From: Luteimonas gilva
Lineage (GTDB): Bacteria > Pseudomonadota > Gammaproteobacteria > Xanthomonadales > Xanthomonadaceae
DNA: 64,000 bases
Direction: 5' to 3'
NCBI RefSeq assembly: GCF_005239095.1
Contig: NZ_SZUA01000002.1
Span: 1,054,001-1,118,000 of the forward strand
Part shown: piece after piece, positions 18,255 through 27,428 of the stretch
How the letters are laid out: each line of letters opens with the position of its first letter
Numbering within the stretch: the stretch's first letter is position 1
The notes under the pieces: model-generated
Told to the model about the DNA's origin: nothing
Database searches by the model: none
The model's input: only the letters and a program-made list of their open reading frames with translations
Position numbers and translations under genes: made by a program

Positions 18255-19238
18255 ATGAATACATCGCCGCAAAACAACGGTCTTGCCATTCGCGCTCGTG
18301 GCTTGAGCAAGACCTTCGGCCAGCTGCAGGCGGTGAAGGACGTCGACCTGAGCGTGCCGCGCGCTTGCGTGTACGGCTTCCTGGGGCCGAACGGTTCGGG
18401 CAAGTCCACCACCATCCGCATGCTGTGCGGGCTGTTGACGCCGACCGCCGGCGAAATCGAAGTGCTGGGCTTGCGTATTCCGGAACAGGCGGAGGAACTG
18501 CGCCGCCGGATCGGCTACATGACCCAGAAGTTCTCGCTGTTCGAAGACCTGACCGTGCGCGAGAACCTGGAGTTTTTGGCCGCGGTGCAGGACATCCCGA
18601 AGAAGGAAGCGGCCAAGCGCATCGACGAATTGGTCGAGCAATACCATTTCGAAGACCGGCAAAAACAGCTCGCCGGCACGATGAGCGGCGGCCAGAAGCA
18701 GCGTCTCGCCTTGGCCGGTGCGGTGATCCAGAAACCCGAATTGCTGTTCCTGGACGAACCGACCAGCGCCGTCGACCCCGAATCGCGCCGCGACTTCTGG
18801 GAGAAGCTCTTCGACCTGGCCGACGCCGGCACCACGATTCTGGTCTCCACCCACTACATGGACGAGGCCGAGCGCTGCCATCGCATCGCGATCCTCGATT
18901 TGGGCGTGCTGGTCGCCGACGGCACGCCGGCCGAGCTGACCGAAGCCCTGCGCGGCCGCACCGTGCTGGTCGACGCCGCGCAACCGCGCCGCGCGCAAAA
19001 AGCGCTGGTGTCGGTGCCTGGCGTGCTCAGCGTGGCCCAGATCGGCAACAGCTTGCGCGTGCTGACCGATGAGAACGGCGACGCCGCGGAGCGGATCCGC
19101 CAAGTCTTGCGCGACGCCGGTCTGCAGGCCGAAGTCGGCGCGTCGCAGCCGAACCTGGAAGACGTGTTCGTCTCGGCCACCGGCGGCGGCAGCGACGACG
19201 AACGCGGCGCCACAGGCAAACGGCAGGAGGCGGCATGA
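18255..19238 (+). CDS. ABC transporter ATP-binding protein (YbhF-like, single cassette)
   Basis: The cytoplasmic ATPase of an ABC-2 type exporter, 327 residues. Walker A is GPNGSGKST (about 44-52), the Q-loop is MTQKFSLFEDLTV, the signature is MSGGQKQR (about 142-149), and Walker B is LLFLDEPTS. The C-terminal extension of about 90 residues is typical of drug/lipid exporters. E. coli YbhF carries two such cassettes in one chain; this protein has only one, so it should act as a homodimer. It overlaps the permease gene by ATGA. Confidence 0.93.
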   Translation: MNTSPQNNGLAIRARGLSKTFGQLQAVKDVDLSVPRACVYGFLGPNGSGKSTTIRMLCGLLTPTAGEIEVLGLRIPEQAEELRRRIGYMTQKFSLFEDLTVRENLEFLAAVQDIPKKEAAKRIDELVEQYHFEDRQKQLAGTMSGGQKQRLALAGAVIQKPELLFLDEPTSAVDPESRRDFWEKLFDLADAGTTILVSTHYMDEAERCHRIAILDLGVLVADGTPAELTEALRGRTVLVDAAQPRRAQKALVSVPGVLSVAQIGNSLRVLTDENGDAAERIRQVLRDAGLQAEVGASQPNLEDVFVSATGGGSDDERGATGKRQEAA

Positions 19239-20353
19239 ACTTCCGTCGCCTCTCCGCGATCGTGGTAAAGGAATTGCGCCAGATGCGGCGCGACCGCATT
19301 ACGCTGGCCATGATCGTCGGCATCCCGGTGATGCAGTTGATCCTGTTCGGCTATGCGATCAATCTGAATTTGCGCGGCTTGAGCGCAGGCGTGGCCGACC
19401 AGGCCAATACCGCCGCATCGCGCGCGGTGGTGATGGACATGGTGGCCACCGGCGTCGTCAAGCCGACCTTCAGCGCGACTTCGCCTCAGGAACTGATGGA
19501 ACGCCTGCGTCGCGGCGAGATCAGCGTCGGCATCGCCATTCCACCGGATTTCGAGCGCCGCCGCTACGACGGCCGCGAGGCGGTGCAGGTGCTGGTCGAC
19601 GGCAGCGACACCGTCGTGCAGAGCGCGGCGGTGCAGCTGGCGCAGATGCCGCTGGACAACGCGCCGACCGCCAATACGCGGCCGCTGCGCACGGGCGCGA
19701 CCTCGCTCGGCGCCGGGCAGATCGGTGTGGTCAGTTTCTACAACCCGGAGCGGCGTTCGGCGGTGAACATCGTGCCCGGGCTGATCGGCGTGATCCTGAC
19801 CATGACCATGGTGCTGTTCACGGGCGTCGCGATCGTGCGCGAGCGCGAACGCGGCAATATGGAACTGCTGATCGCCACGCCCGTCAGCCGTTCCGAATTG
19901 ATGATCGGCAAGGTGCTGCCTTACGCCGCCATCGGCTTGATCCAGACCACGGTGGTGCTGGCCCTGGGCGTGTGGCTGTTCCAGGTGCCGGTGCGCGGCG
20001 GCGTTCTGGACGTCTATCTGGCCGCGGTGCTGCTGATCCTGGCTAATCTGACCTTGGGATTGCTGATCTCGACCAAGGCGCAGTCGCAGTTCCAGGCGAT
20101 GCAAATGACGTTCTTCGTCTTCCTGCCCTCGATCCTGCTGTCGGGTTTCATGTTCCCGTTCGCCGGCATGCCGAAAGCGGTGCAGTGGCTGGCCGAGGTG
20201 TTGCCGCTGACCCATTTCCTGCGTTTGATCCGCGGCATCATGCTGCGCGGCGCCGGCCTGTGGGAGCTGTGGCCGGACGTGCTGGCGCTGCTCGCTTTCA
20301 CCACGGTAATGATGACGCTGGCGATCCTGCGTTTCCGCAAGCGGCTGGACTGA
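19235..20353 (+). CDS. ABC-2 type transporter permease (YbhS/YbhR-like)
   Basis: An inner-membrane permease, 372 residues. It has an N-terminal helix after KELRQMRRDRITLAM, a large extracytoplasmic domain (about 45-175), and then five helices (ABC2_membrane type) with the block RERERGNMELLIATPVSRSELMIGK. It starts at ATG 19235, overlapping the ATPase stop. Only one permease is encoded, whereas ybh operons have two, so the pump is probably a homodimer. The substrate is unknown. Confidence 0.9.
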   Translation: MNFRRLSAIVVKELRQMRRDRITLAMIVGIPVMQLILFGYAINLNLRGLSAGVADQANTAASRAVVMDMVATGVVKPTFSATSPQELMERLRRGEISVGIAIPPDFERRRYDGREAVQVLVDGSDTVVQSAAVQLAQMPLDNAPTANTRPLRTGATSLGAGQIGVVSFYNPERRSAVNIVPGLIGVILTMTMVLFTGVAIVRERERGNMELLIATPVSRSELMIGKVLPYAAIGLIQTTVVLALGVWLFQVPVRGGVLDVYLAAVLLILANLTLGLLISTKAQSQFQAMQMTFFVFLPSILLSGFMFPFAGMPKAVQWLAEVLPLTHFLRLIRGIMLRGAGLWELWPDVLALLAFTTVMMTLAILRFRKRLD

Positions 20354-20488
20354 TTCCGTCCGGGCGTTCGCCCCGGCATGCGGGCCATTCATCCCATCGC
20401 GTCGGTGCCAAATCCGGACTGTGTGCTCCGTCAAAATTCCGTACGACGGCGCGTGCTAACGTCCGGCGCCGGTGGCGGGGGAAGCGCT

Positions 20489-22342
20489 ATGGATTGGGGC
20501 GGTTGGCGGGTGTGGTCCGATGATGGCGGTTTCCGCATCTGGACGTGGATCGGGTCTTGGCCCGGATTGCAATTTTTACTGTTGCTGGCCGCGTTGCTGA
20601 CGGTGCGGCAGGACACGCCTGCGCCCGCAGTGCGAACGCAAGCCGCGGCTGCGCGCACGGTTGCGTCCGCGTCGGCCGCCGCGACCGTCAAACCGCCGCC
20701 GAGCAAGTCGGGTCCGATGCCGGCGCAGCGTGCGCCGGTCACGGCTAACGATGCCGCGCGCTTCCTGGCCCAGGCCACTTTCGGGCCCAAGCTCGAAGAA
20801 ATCGACCGTGTGACCCAGATCGGCTATGGCGGCTGGCTCGACGAACAATTCGCGCAGCCGGCGTCGTCGCAATTGGATTTCATTACCGCCGCAGGCCCGG
20901 ACTACCAGCGCGAGTGGCGGTTGGACGCCTGGTTCATGAACGCGCTCGGCGGGCAGGATCCCTTCAACGCCTCGCTGGTCCACCGCGACCAATTACGCCA
21001 ACGCGTCGCCTTCGCCTTGAGCGAGATCTTCGTGGTTTCCGACGCGACTTCCGACCTGCTGGGCGGCCAAGTACGCGGAATGACGCATTACTACGACACG
21101 CTCGCCCGCGACGCCTTCGGCAATTACCGGCAGCTTCTGGAGGACGTCACGCTGCATCCGGTGATGGGCATCTATTTGTCCGCGCTCGGCAACCAGAAGC
21201 CGAATCCGGCCAGCAACATTCGCCCCGACGAAAACTACGCGCGCGAAGCGATGCAGTTGTTCAGCGTCGGCTTGGTGATGCTCAACCCAGACGGTACGCC
21301 GAAGCTGGATACGGCCGGCAAGCCGATCCCGAGCTACAACCAGGAAACGGTGAAGGGTTTCGCCCACGTCTTCACCGGCTGGACTTTCAAGAAATGCGTG
21401 ACCTTGGGCGATTTCACCTGCTACGTCTGGGATTCGTCCGATCCCTCGTGGACGTCGCGGATGGAGAACTTCGCCTCCTACCACGCCTCCGCGCAAGACA
21501 AGCAGTTGCTGATCTATCCGGGCGTGGCCCTGCCCAACGGCGTGCTGGCGGGCGGCGGCAGCGCGCAGAACAACCTGAAAGCCGCGCTGGACAATATTTT
21601 CAACCACCCCAACGTCGGCCCCTTCATCGGCAGGCAGTTGATCCAGCGCTTGGTCACCAGCAATCCCAGCCCGGCCTATGTCGCCCGCGTCGCGGCCGCG
21701 TTCGACAACAACGGCCAGGGCGTGCGCGGCGACATGAAAGCAGTGATCCGCGCGATCCTGTTCGACGCCGAAGCGCGCGACCCCGGTTCGCGGCCGCCGA
21801 ATTTCGGCAAGGTGCGCGAGCCGCTGCTGCGCTTGACCCATCTGTGGCGGGCCTTGAACGCGCGTTCGCAATCGGGCCACATGGACGAGTTCTGGACCTT
21901 GGACATGAACATCGGCCAGTCGCCGATGTACGCCCCTTCGGTGTTCAACTTCTTCAGCCCGCGCTACACGCCCAGCGGCGAATTGACCGATTTGGGACTG
22001 GCCGCGCCCGAGTTGCAATTGGCCACCGATTACATGATGCCGAGCACCGAAGGCTATCTCGGCTACAAGACTTACGAGGTCTATACCGAGAACCCGGATC
22101 TGGGGCCGAACGAGATCGCGATCGACATCAGCCGCGACACGCCGCTCGCCGCCGATGCGGCCGCGCTGGTGGATCGCTACAACCTGCTGTTCTTGTCCGG
22201 GCAGATGTCCGCCGGCATGCGCCAAGCGCTGCTCACGCGATTGAACGGCATGCCCGCCAACAGCTTGGAAGCGCGCCGCACCCGGGTGAAGGAAGCTTTG
22301 TACCTGATCGTCAATTCGCCCGAATACGTGGTGCAGAAATGA
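20489..22342 (+). CDS. DUF1800 domain-containing envelope protein
   Basis: A protein of unknown biochemical role, almost always paired with a DUF1501 protein, as here (22 bp apart). It is about 617 residues. The N-terminus is odd: Trp at 3, 6, 9, 18, 20 and 24, then one hydrophobic segment (about 29-40) and an Ala/Pro-rich linker. The DUF1800 domain starts near residue 85 (DAARFLAQATFGP), with RPDENYAREAMQLFSVGL and FNHPNVGPFIGRQLIQRLV characteristic of the family. The ATG at 20489 has GGGGGAAG upstream, so the longer frame from 20378 is not used. The segment probably anchors the protein to the inner membrane. Confidence 0.85.
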   Translation: MDWGGWRVWSDDGGFRIWTWIGSWPGLQFLLLLAALLTVRQDTPAPAVRTQAAAARTVASASAAATVKPPPSKSGPMPAQRAPVTANDAARFLAQATFGPKLEEIDRVTQIGYGGWLDEQFAQPASSQLDFITAAGPDYQREWRLDAWFMNALGGQDPFNASLVHRDQLRQRVAFALSEIFVVSDATSDLLGGQVRGMTHYYDTLARDAFGNYRQLLEDVTLHPVMGIYLSALGNQKPNPASNIRPDENYAREAMQLFSVGLVMLNPDGTPKLDTAGKPIPSYNQETVKGFAHVFTGWTFKKCVTLGDFTCYVWDSSDPSWTSRMENFASYHASAQDKQLLIYPGVALPNGVLAGGGSAQNNLKAALDNIFNHPNVGPFIGRQLIQRLVTSNPSPAYVARVAAAFDNNGQGVRGDMKAVIRAILFDAEARDPGSRPPNFGKVREPLLRLTHLWRALNARSQSGHMDEFWTLDMNIGQSPMYAPSVFNFFSPRYTPSGELTDLGLAAPELQLATDYMMPSTEGYLGYKTYEVYTENPDLGPNEIAIDISRDTPLAADAAALVDRYNLLFLSGQMSAGMRQALLTRLNGMPANSLEARRTRVKEALYLIVNSPEYVVQK

Positions 22343-22364
22343 GCGCGCGAACGAGGACGCCACG

Positions 22365-23756
22365 ATGAAACGCCGAGAATTCCTGCGCAACAGCATCTGC
22401 GCCGCCCTGGGCGGCGCCGGCTTGTACTCGGCGCTGGGCAACCTGCGCCTGCTCGAGGCGGCGACCCGCGCGTATGGGCCGACGGCCTTCGACGACTACA
22501 AGGCCATGGTCTGCATCTTCATGTTCGGCGGCAACGACGCTTTGAACATGGTGATCCCGCGCGACGCGTCGCACTACAGCCAATACGCCACGGCGCGCGC
22601 GACGCTGGCGGTGCCGCAGTCCGCGCTGCTGCCGCTGACGCCGCAGGCCGGAGGCGGCGCGTCGGACGGCGCCGATTACGCATTGCAGGCTTCCACCAGC
22701 GCCGAGGAAACGGTCGGCATGAGCGGCCTGCAGTCGTTGTTCAACAACGGCAAGGCGGCGATCCTCGGCAACGTCGGCACGCTGGTGCGGCCGGTGACCA
22801 AGGCCGAGTTCCAGAACGGAACCGCGCCGCTGCCGCCGCAGCTGTTCTCGCACAACGACCAGCAATCGTACTGGCAGGTCTCGCGCAGCGACGACGGCCG
22901 CAATCTGGGCTGGGGCGGCCGCATCGCCGATCTGTTGCACGACGCCAACCCCGGCGCATTCATTCCTATGACGGTGTCGCTGAATTTCGAAAGCGGGTTG
23001 GAGCGCTCCGCGAACGGCAACCAATACGTGGTCGGCAACGACGGGCCGCGTTACTTCAACTGGTTCGAATGGGACGGCGATCGCCGCACCGCGTACCTGA
23101 AGCTGAATTCCAAGACCCAGGCGCACGCGATGGAACGCAGCTATGCGGCTTCGTTCCATCGCGCCCGCGAGAATGCGAGCGCGGTCGGCACAGCGTTGGA
23201 GAGCTCGCCGCCGCTGGCCACGCCGTTCCCGGACAACCATCTGGCGGGGCAACTGAAGATGGTGGCGCGACTGATCAAGGTGCGCGCCGAGCTGGGCATG
23301 AAGCGGCAGATCTATTTCGTGTCGATGGGCGGATTCGACCATCACGACGGGCTGCTCAGCGGCCAGCCGGTGCTGTTGGCGCAGTTGTCGCGGGCGGTGA
23401 AGGCGTTCTACGACGCGACCGTCGAGCTTGGCGTCGCCAACAACGTCACCGCGTTCACCGCTTCGGATTTCGGCCGCACGCTGTCGTCCAACGGCGACGG
23501 GTCCGACCACGGCTGGGGCGGCCACCATTTCGTCGTCGGCGGCGCGGTGCGCGGCGGGCGCTTCTACGGAACGATGCCCAAGCTGCAGAACGGCGGGGTC
23601 GACGATGCGGGTTGGGGGCAGATCATTCCGACCACGTCGGTCGACCAATACGCGGCGACGCTGGCGCGGTGGTTCGGGGTGGCGGATACGGATTTGGATT
23701 TGATTTTTCCGAATCTGGGGAATTTCAACAGCCGCAATCTGGGCTTCATGACTTAG
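22365..23756 (+). CDS. DUF1501 domain-containing exported protein
   Basis: A sulfatase-fold-like DUF1501 protein of unknown function, 463 residues. The N-terminus MKRREFLRNSICAALGGAG resembles a Tat-type signal with a single Arg pair. Family motifs include FMFGGNDALNMVIP (about residue 50), FSHNDQQSYWQ (about 160) and SDFGRTLSSNGDGSDHGWGGHHFVVGG (about 367, quoted in part). The partner DUF1800 gene lies directly upstream. The pair occurs widely in proteobacteria and planctomycetes. Confidence 0.87.
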   Translation: MKRREFLRNSICAALGGAGLYSALGNLRLLEAATRAYGPTAFDDYKAMVCIFMFGGNDALNMVIPRDASHYSQYATARATLAVPQSALLPLTPQAGGGASDGADYALQASTSAEETVGMSGLQSLFNNGKAAILGNVGTLVRPVTKAEFQNGTAPLPPQLFSHNDQQSYWQVSRSDDGRNLGWGGRIADLLHDANPGAFIPMTVSLNFESGLERSANGNQYVVGNDGPRYFNWFEWDGDRRTAYLKLNSKTQAHAMERSYAASFHRARENASAVGTALESSPPLATPFPDNHLAGQLKMVARLIKVRAELGMKRQIYFVSMGGFDHHDGLLSGQPVLLAQLSRAVKAFYDATVELGVANNVTAFTASDFGRTLSSNGDGSDHGWGGHHFVVGGAVRGGRFYGTMPKLQNGGVDDAGWGQIIPTTSVDQYAATLARWFGVADTDLDLIFPNLGNFNSRNLGFMT

Positions 23757-23771
23757 CGAACATGGCTTTTT

Positions 23772-23812
23772 CCCTCCTCTGCGGAAGAGGATGCCCGAAG
23801 GGCAGGGGAGGG
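23772..23812. terminator. Hairpin after the DUF1501 gene
   Basis: Arms 23772-23782 and 23802-23812 pair with one mismatch, and an inner hairpin (23792-23804) fills part of the loop. It begins 16 bp after the DUF1501 stop and could end the DUF1800-DUF1501 transcript. It has no following T-tract. Confidence 0.45.
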
Positions 23813-23890
23813 GAACGAGTGAAGCGAGTGCTTCTTCTCTATTTGCGGCCTTCCCAAAGCCGAACCCTCTCCCTGGCGCTTCGCGCCTTT

Positions 23891-23914
23891 CCCTCTCCCG
23901 TAAAAGGGAGAGGG
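23891..23914. repeat. CCCTCTCCC/GGGAGAGGG inverted repeat
   Basis: Nine-base perfect arms (23891-23899 and 23906-23914) with a 6-nt loop sit between the convergent DUF1501 gene and the small membrane protein gene. The same hairpin family occurs at 13758 and 36039. It may act as a two-way terminator. Confidence 0.7.
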
Positions 23915-23924
23915 ACAAAGCGGA

Positions 23925-24131
23925 TCAGTCGCGCTTGCGGCGCTCGCGCCAAGCGAGGAAAAGCGATAAAGCCAGCAACACGAACGAACCGATCAGCCAT
24001 ATCCAGGCGATCGCGTTCAACTGAAAATCGTTGCGATAAGCCTTGCCGTAGAACTGGGCCAAGCCGAGCACGGCGATGCCCAGGAACCAGAGGCTGAGCG
24101 CATAGCTCGGCCGTTGCGGCGAGCCCGTCAT
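23925..24131 (-). CDS. Small two-helix membrane protein, hypothetical
   Basis: A 68-residue protein with two hydrophobic helices (about 12-28 and 40-59) joined by a short polar loop with Tyr, Lys and Arg, and a strongly basic tail (WRERRKRD). It starts at ATG 24131, 14 bp after the GNAT stop on the same strand, so it looks like the last gene of the miaB-GNAT unit. No function is recognised. Confidence 0.6.
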   Translation of the reverse strand: MTGSPQRPSYALSLWFLGIAVLGLAQFYGKAYRNDFQLNAIAWIWLIGSFVLLALSLFLAWRERRKRD

Positions 24132-24144
24132 TGCCGGAGACGGT

Positions 24145-24639
24145 TCACAAGAACCGGTACATCACGTACGCGTCCACCGGCCCCAGTTGCGCGTGCCGGA
24201 ACGCCTTCGGCAAAGTGCCGACGATCTCGAAGCCATGCCGCTGCCACAGCTTCACCGCGCCGGCATTGGTGCTGACGACGCAATTGAATTGCATCGCGAC
24301 GAACCCCGCGCGCCGCGCCTCTTCCAGCGAGTGCTCGCACAGCAGCGCACCGATGCCGCGGCCGCGCACGGCCGAGGACACCATGTAGCTGCCGTTGGCG
24401 ACGTGATCGCCCAGGCCGATTTGGTTGGGTGCCAGGCGATAGGCGCCCAGTACCTCACCGTCCGCTTCGGCGACGAAGCAGCGCGCCGGTTTCGTCGTCC
24501 ACATATCCCGTCCCTGTTCGAAGCGCAGGTCGGGCGGGTAGGAATAGGTGTCGCCGCGGGCAACGATTTCCCGGAAGAACGGCCAGACGCGGTCGAATTC
24601 GTCCGCGCCGATTTCGCGGAACGTTACGTCGCCCGTCAC
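24145..24639 (-). CDS. GNAT family N-acetyltransferase
   Basis: A 164-residue GCN5-type acetyltransferase. The acetyl-CoA binding motif is visible as [19 protein letters not shown] (about 100-118), followed by the usual beta-strand [13 protein letters not shown] and the motif [14 protein letters not shown]. The GTG at 24639 is chosen because it overlaps the miaB stop (GTGA) and gives a complete domain beginning TFREI. The acceptor substrate is unknown. Confidence 0.88.
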   Translation of the reverse strand: MTGDVTFREIGADEFDRVWPFFREIVARGDTYSYPPDLRFEQGRDMWTTKPARCFVAEADGEVLGAYRLAPNQIGLGDHVANGSYMVSSAVRGRGIGALLCEHSLEEARRAGFVAMQFNCVVSTNAGAVKLWQRHGFEIVGTLPKAFRHAQLGPVDAYVMYRFL

Positions 24640-26066
24640 CGGTCCGCTTCCGCATCGTCGGTCGCGACCACCCGCCCGCGCAACGAATTCGTCAGCGCTT
24701 CGGTGATCGTCACGTCCAAGAACTGCCCGATCAGCCGCGGGTGCCCCGGGAAATTCACCGAACGCATGTTCTCGGTCTTGCCGGTCAGCTCGTTCGGATT
24801 CTTTTTCGACGGACCTTCGACCAGCACCGACTGCACGCTGCCGACCATCTTCTTGGAGATCTCGGCCGAATGCGCATTGATGTGCGCCTGCAACCGCTCC
24901 AGCCGCGCGTGCTTCACCGCGTCCGGCGTGTCGTCTTCCAGATCGGCGGCCGGGGTGCCGGGGCGGCGCGAATAGATGAAAGAGAAGGACTGGTCGAAGC
25001 CGACGTCTTCGATCAGCTTCATGGTCTTGTCGAAGTCGGCATCGGTCTCGCCCGGGAAGCCGACGATGAAGTCGGACGAGACCGAAATGTCCGGCCGCAC
25101 CGCGCGCAGCTTGCGGATCTTCTGCTTGAACTCCAAAGCGGTGTAGCCGCGCTTCATCGCCGACAGGATCCGATCGCTGCCGGCCTGCACCGGCAGATGC
25201 AGGTAATTGGCCAGTTGCGGCACGTCGCGATAGGCCTCGATCAGCGAGTCGGAGAATTCCAGCGGATGCGACGTGGTGAAGCGGATGCGGCCGATGCCTT
25301 CGATTTCGGCGATGGCGCGGATCAGCAATCCCAGGTCGGCGACTTCGCCCTCGCCGTACGGACCGCGGTAGGCGTTGACGTTCTGCCCGAGCAGGTTGAT
25401 CTCGCGCACGCCTTTCGCGGCCAGTTGCGCGACTTCCACCAACACGTCCTCGAACGGCCGGCTGACCTCTTCGCCGCGGGTGTAGGGCACCACGCAGAAA
25501 CTGCAGTATTTGCTGCAGCCTTCCATGATCGACACGAACGCGCTCGGGCCTTCGGCGCGCGGCTCGGGCAGGCGGTCGAACTTTTCGATTTCGGGGAAGC
25601 TGATGTCGACCTGCGGCTTGCCGGAGTCGCGGCGGGCGCGGATCAGTTCCGGCAGGCGGTGCAGCGTCTGCGGGCCGAACACCAGGTCGACATAAGGCGC
25701 GCGCTTGACGATGGCTTCGCCTTCCTGCGATGCGACGCAGCCGCCGACGCCGATAATCACCGGTTTGCCGTCGGCTTTGAGCGCCTTCCAGCGGCCGAGT
25801 TGGCTGAAGACTTTCTCCTGCGCCTTCTCGCGGATCGAGCAGGTGTTGACCAGGACCACGTCGGCTTCCTCGACGTTGTCGGTCAGCTCCAAGCCGTCGC
25901 TGGCGGCCAGCACGTCGGCCATCTTGGCCGAGTCGTACTCGTTCATCTGGCAACCGTGGGTCTTGATATAGAGCTTTTTCGCAACAGGCGAGCCTGTTGC
26001 GGGCTTGTCCTTAGCGGGCAGGGCAGTAGCACGCTCTTCGGCGGCCGGCGAAAGGATGTCGGTCAT
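24636..26066 (-). CDS. miaB: tRNA-2-methylthio-N6-dimethylallyladenosine synthase MiaB
   Basis: A radical-SAM methylthiotransferase that modifies i6A37 in tRNA. The N-terminal MTTase domain has Cys39, Cys76 and Cys110 for the auxiliary iron-sulfur cluster. The radical-SAM motif CSKYCSFC is at 184-191 (Cys184, Cys188, Cys191). A TRAM domain is at the C-terminus. The 476-residue length is slightly above average because of a 30-residue N-terminal extension; the alternative start inside it cannot be excluded. Confidence 0.96.
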   Translation of the reverse strand: MTDILSPAAEERATALPAKDKPATGSPVAKKLYIKTHGCQMNEYDSAKMADVLAASDGLELTDNVEEADVVLVNTCSIREKAQEKVFSQLGRWKALKADGKPVIIGVGGCVASQEGEAIVKRAPYVDLVFGPQTLHRLPELIRARRDSGKPQVDISFPEIEKFDRLPEPRAEGPSAFVSIMEGCSKYCSFCVVPYTRGEEVSRPFEDVLVEVAQLAAKGVREINLLGQNVNAYRGPYGEGEVADLGLLIRAIAEIEGIGRIRFTTSHPLEFSDSLIEAYRDVPQLANYLHLPVQAGSDRILSAMKRGYTALEFKQKIRKLRAVRPDISVSSDFIVGFPGETDADFDKTMKLIEDVGFDQSFSFIYSRRPGTPAADLEDDTPDAVKHARLERLQAHINAHSAEISKKMVGSVQSVLVEGPSKKNPNELTGKTENMRSVNFPGHPRLIGQFLDVTITEALTNSLRGRVVATDDAEADR

Positions 26067-26214
26067 GGCAGTTCCGGGCGGCGGCGGTTAGTCCGTTCCG
26101 GATGGCGGGTGGAGAGGCCGAATAGTGTAGTCGGTCACGTCCCGGATGGCCCGCTGGATGCGTTTAACAATCAAGGGCTTGGCAACGGCGCCGGGAGGGG
26201 AGACACTCCGCGCG

Positions 26215-27135
26215 ATGAAGGGGGCTAGGGGACTGACGCTGCTGATCTGCCTACTGGCGGCCGCTCCGGCCGTGGCCGGTACGGTCTACCGTTGCGACAT
26301 GCCGGACGGCAGCCGCAGCTACGTCAGCAAGCGCCCGGCCGGCGCGCGATGCACCGCGGTCGGCCACTCCGGCGGTTCTTCGTCCAAAGTCAGGAAGGAT
26401 CCCGCGGTCGCTTCATGGCTGCCGCCGAAGGCCGCGGTCGGCAGCGCGACGGCGCCCGCCACGGTGGCGGGATCGCCGGCTTCGGGCGCCGCGCCGGCAT
26501 TGACGGCGTCGACCATCGCACCCGCGGCGGCTTCGACGCCGACGCGCAGCGGCCCGCGCCTAAACGCCGGCACCACCTACTGCTATCGCTCCGGCGGCGT
26601 GCTCAACTGCAAACCCTACGCGCCGCGCGGCATTCCGCTGGCTTCGGTGCGCAGGATCACCTACAGCTTCATGGAGACCTGCTTCGCCTGCGGCGCCCGG
26701 CCCGGGGTCAACTTCGGCACGCTGCGCTTGAACACCGCGGCCTACCAGCAGGAGATCAGCAACGCGGCGCGCGAATTCGGCGTCGAGGAAGCGATCGTCC
26801 GCGCCATCATCCACGCCGAGTCCGCGTTCAATCCGAACGCGTTGTCGCGGGTCGGCGCGCAAGGCCTGATGCAGTTGATGCCGGCCACCGCGCGCCGCTT
26901 CGGCGTGGGCAACGCCTTCGACGCCGGCCAGAACATCCGCGGTGGCGTGCAATACCTGGCTTGGCTGCTGAAGCGCTTCAACGGCGACCTGACCTTGGCC
27001 GCGGCCGGCTACAACGCCGGCGAGGGCGCGGTGGACAAATACCGGGGCGTGCCGCCCTACAGCGAAACCCAGCGCTACGTGCAGCGGGTCGGCGTGCTGG
27101 CCGAGCGCTATCGCGGCGGCGTGGCGAAACAATAG
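26215..27135 (+). CDS. Soluble lytic murein transglycosylase with DUF4124 domain
   Basis: A secreted peptidoglycan-cleaving enzyme. A signal peptide (about 1-22, APAVAG) is followed by a DUF4124-like segment (TVYRCDMPDGSRSYV), an Ala/Pro linker and a C-terminal SLT (goose lysozyme-like) domain. The catalytic Glu202 sits in HAESAFNP, followed by GLMQLMPATA and the AGYNAGEGAV motif of family 1. The ATG at 26215 is preferred over 26146 because the longer form buries the signal peptide. Confidence 0.92.
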   Translation: MKGARGLTLLICLLAAAPAVAGTVYRCDMPDGSRSYVSKRPAGARCTAVGHSGGSSSKVRKDPAVASWLPPKAAVGSATAPATVAGSPASGAAPALTASTIAPAAASTPTRSGPRLNAGTTYCYRSGGVLNCKPYAPRGIPLASVRRITYSFMETCFACGARPGVNFGTLRLNTAAYQQEISNAAREFGVEEAIVRAIIHAESAFNPNALSRVGAQGLMQLMPATARRFGVGNAFDAGQNIRGGVQYLAWLLKRFNGDLTLAAAGYNAGEGAVDKYRGVPPYSETQRYVQRVGVLAERYRGGVAKQ

Positions 27136-27166
27136 CCAGGGTCGGCGAGCCTTCGCAGAGCGGGCT

Positions 27167-27252
27167 TTTGTAGGAGCGGCTTTAGCCGCGAGCTTTTCCC
27201 ATATTCCTGCGGCCTGAAGATAAGAGCTCGCGGCTAAAGCCGCTCCCACAAA
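27167..27252. repeat. GTAG-headed REP pair, GCGGCTTTAGCCGC type
   Basis: Arms of 28 nt at 27167-27194 and 27225-27252, inverted with one mismatch, are of the same family as 11430 and 60337. It lies 31 bp after the transglycosylase stop and upstream of the petABC promoter region. Confidence 0.88.
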
Positions 27253-27428
27253 GGCCGTCGCTGCGCGGGATCGGGGCCTAGAGAGCCCCGCAAACCGCTC
27301 TAGACCGCCGAAACGTTGTCGGGCGATTCAGCGTTCCGTTACACTTTGCCGTCTTTTGCGGCCGTTCCGGGATACGGGCCGGGCCGCGGCAGCCAGATAG
27401 CTACCAATCGTTTTTTGCGGAGTTCCGG
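27253..27428 (+). promoter_or_regulatory. Leader and probable promoter of petABC
   Basis: The 176 bp before petA hold no gene. A sigma-70-like pair TTGTCG (27316-27321) and TACACT (27340-27345) with an 18-bp spacer is the best promoter match, giving a leader of about 75 nt. The assignment is by eye only. Confidence 0.35.
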
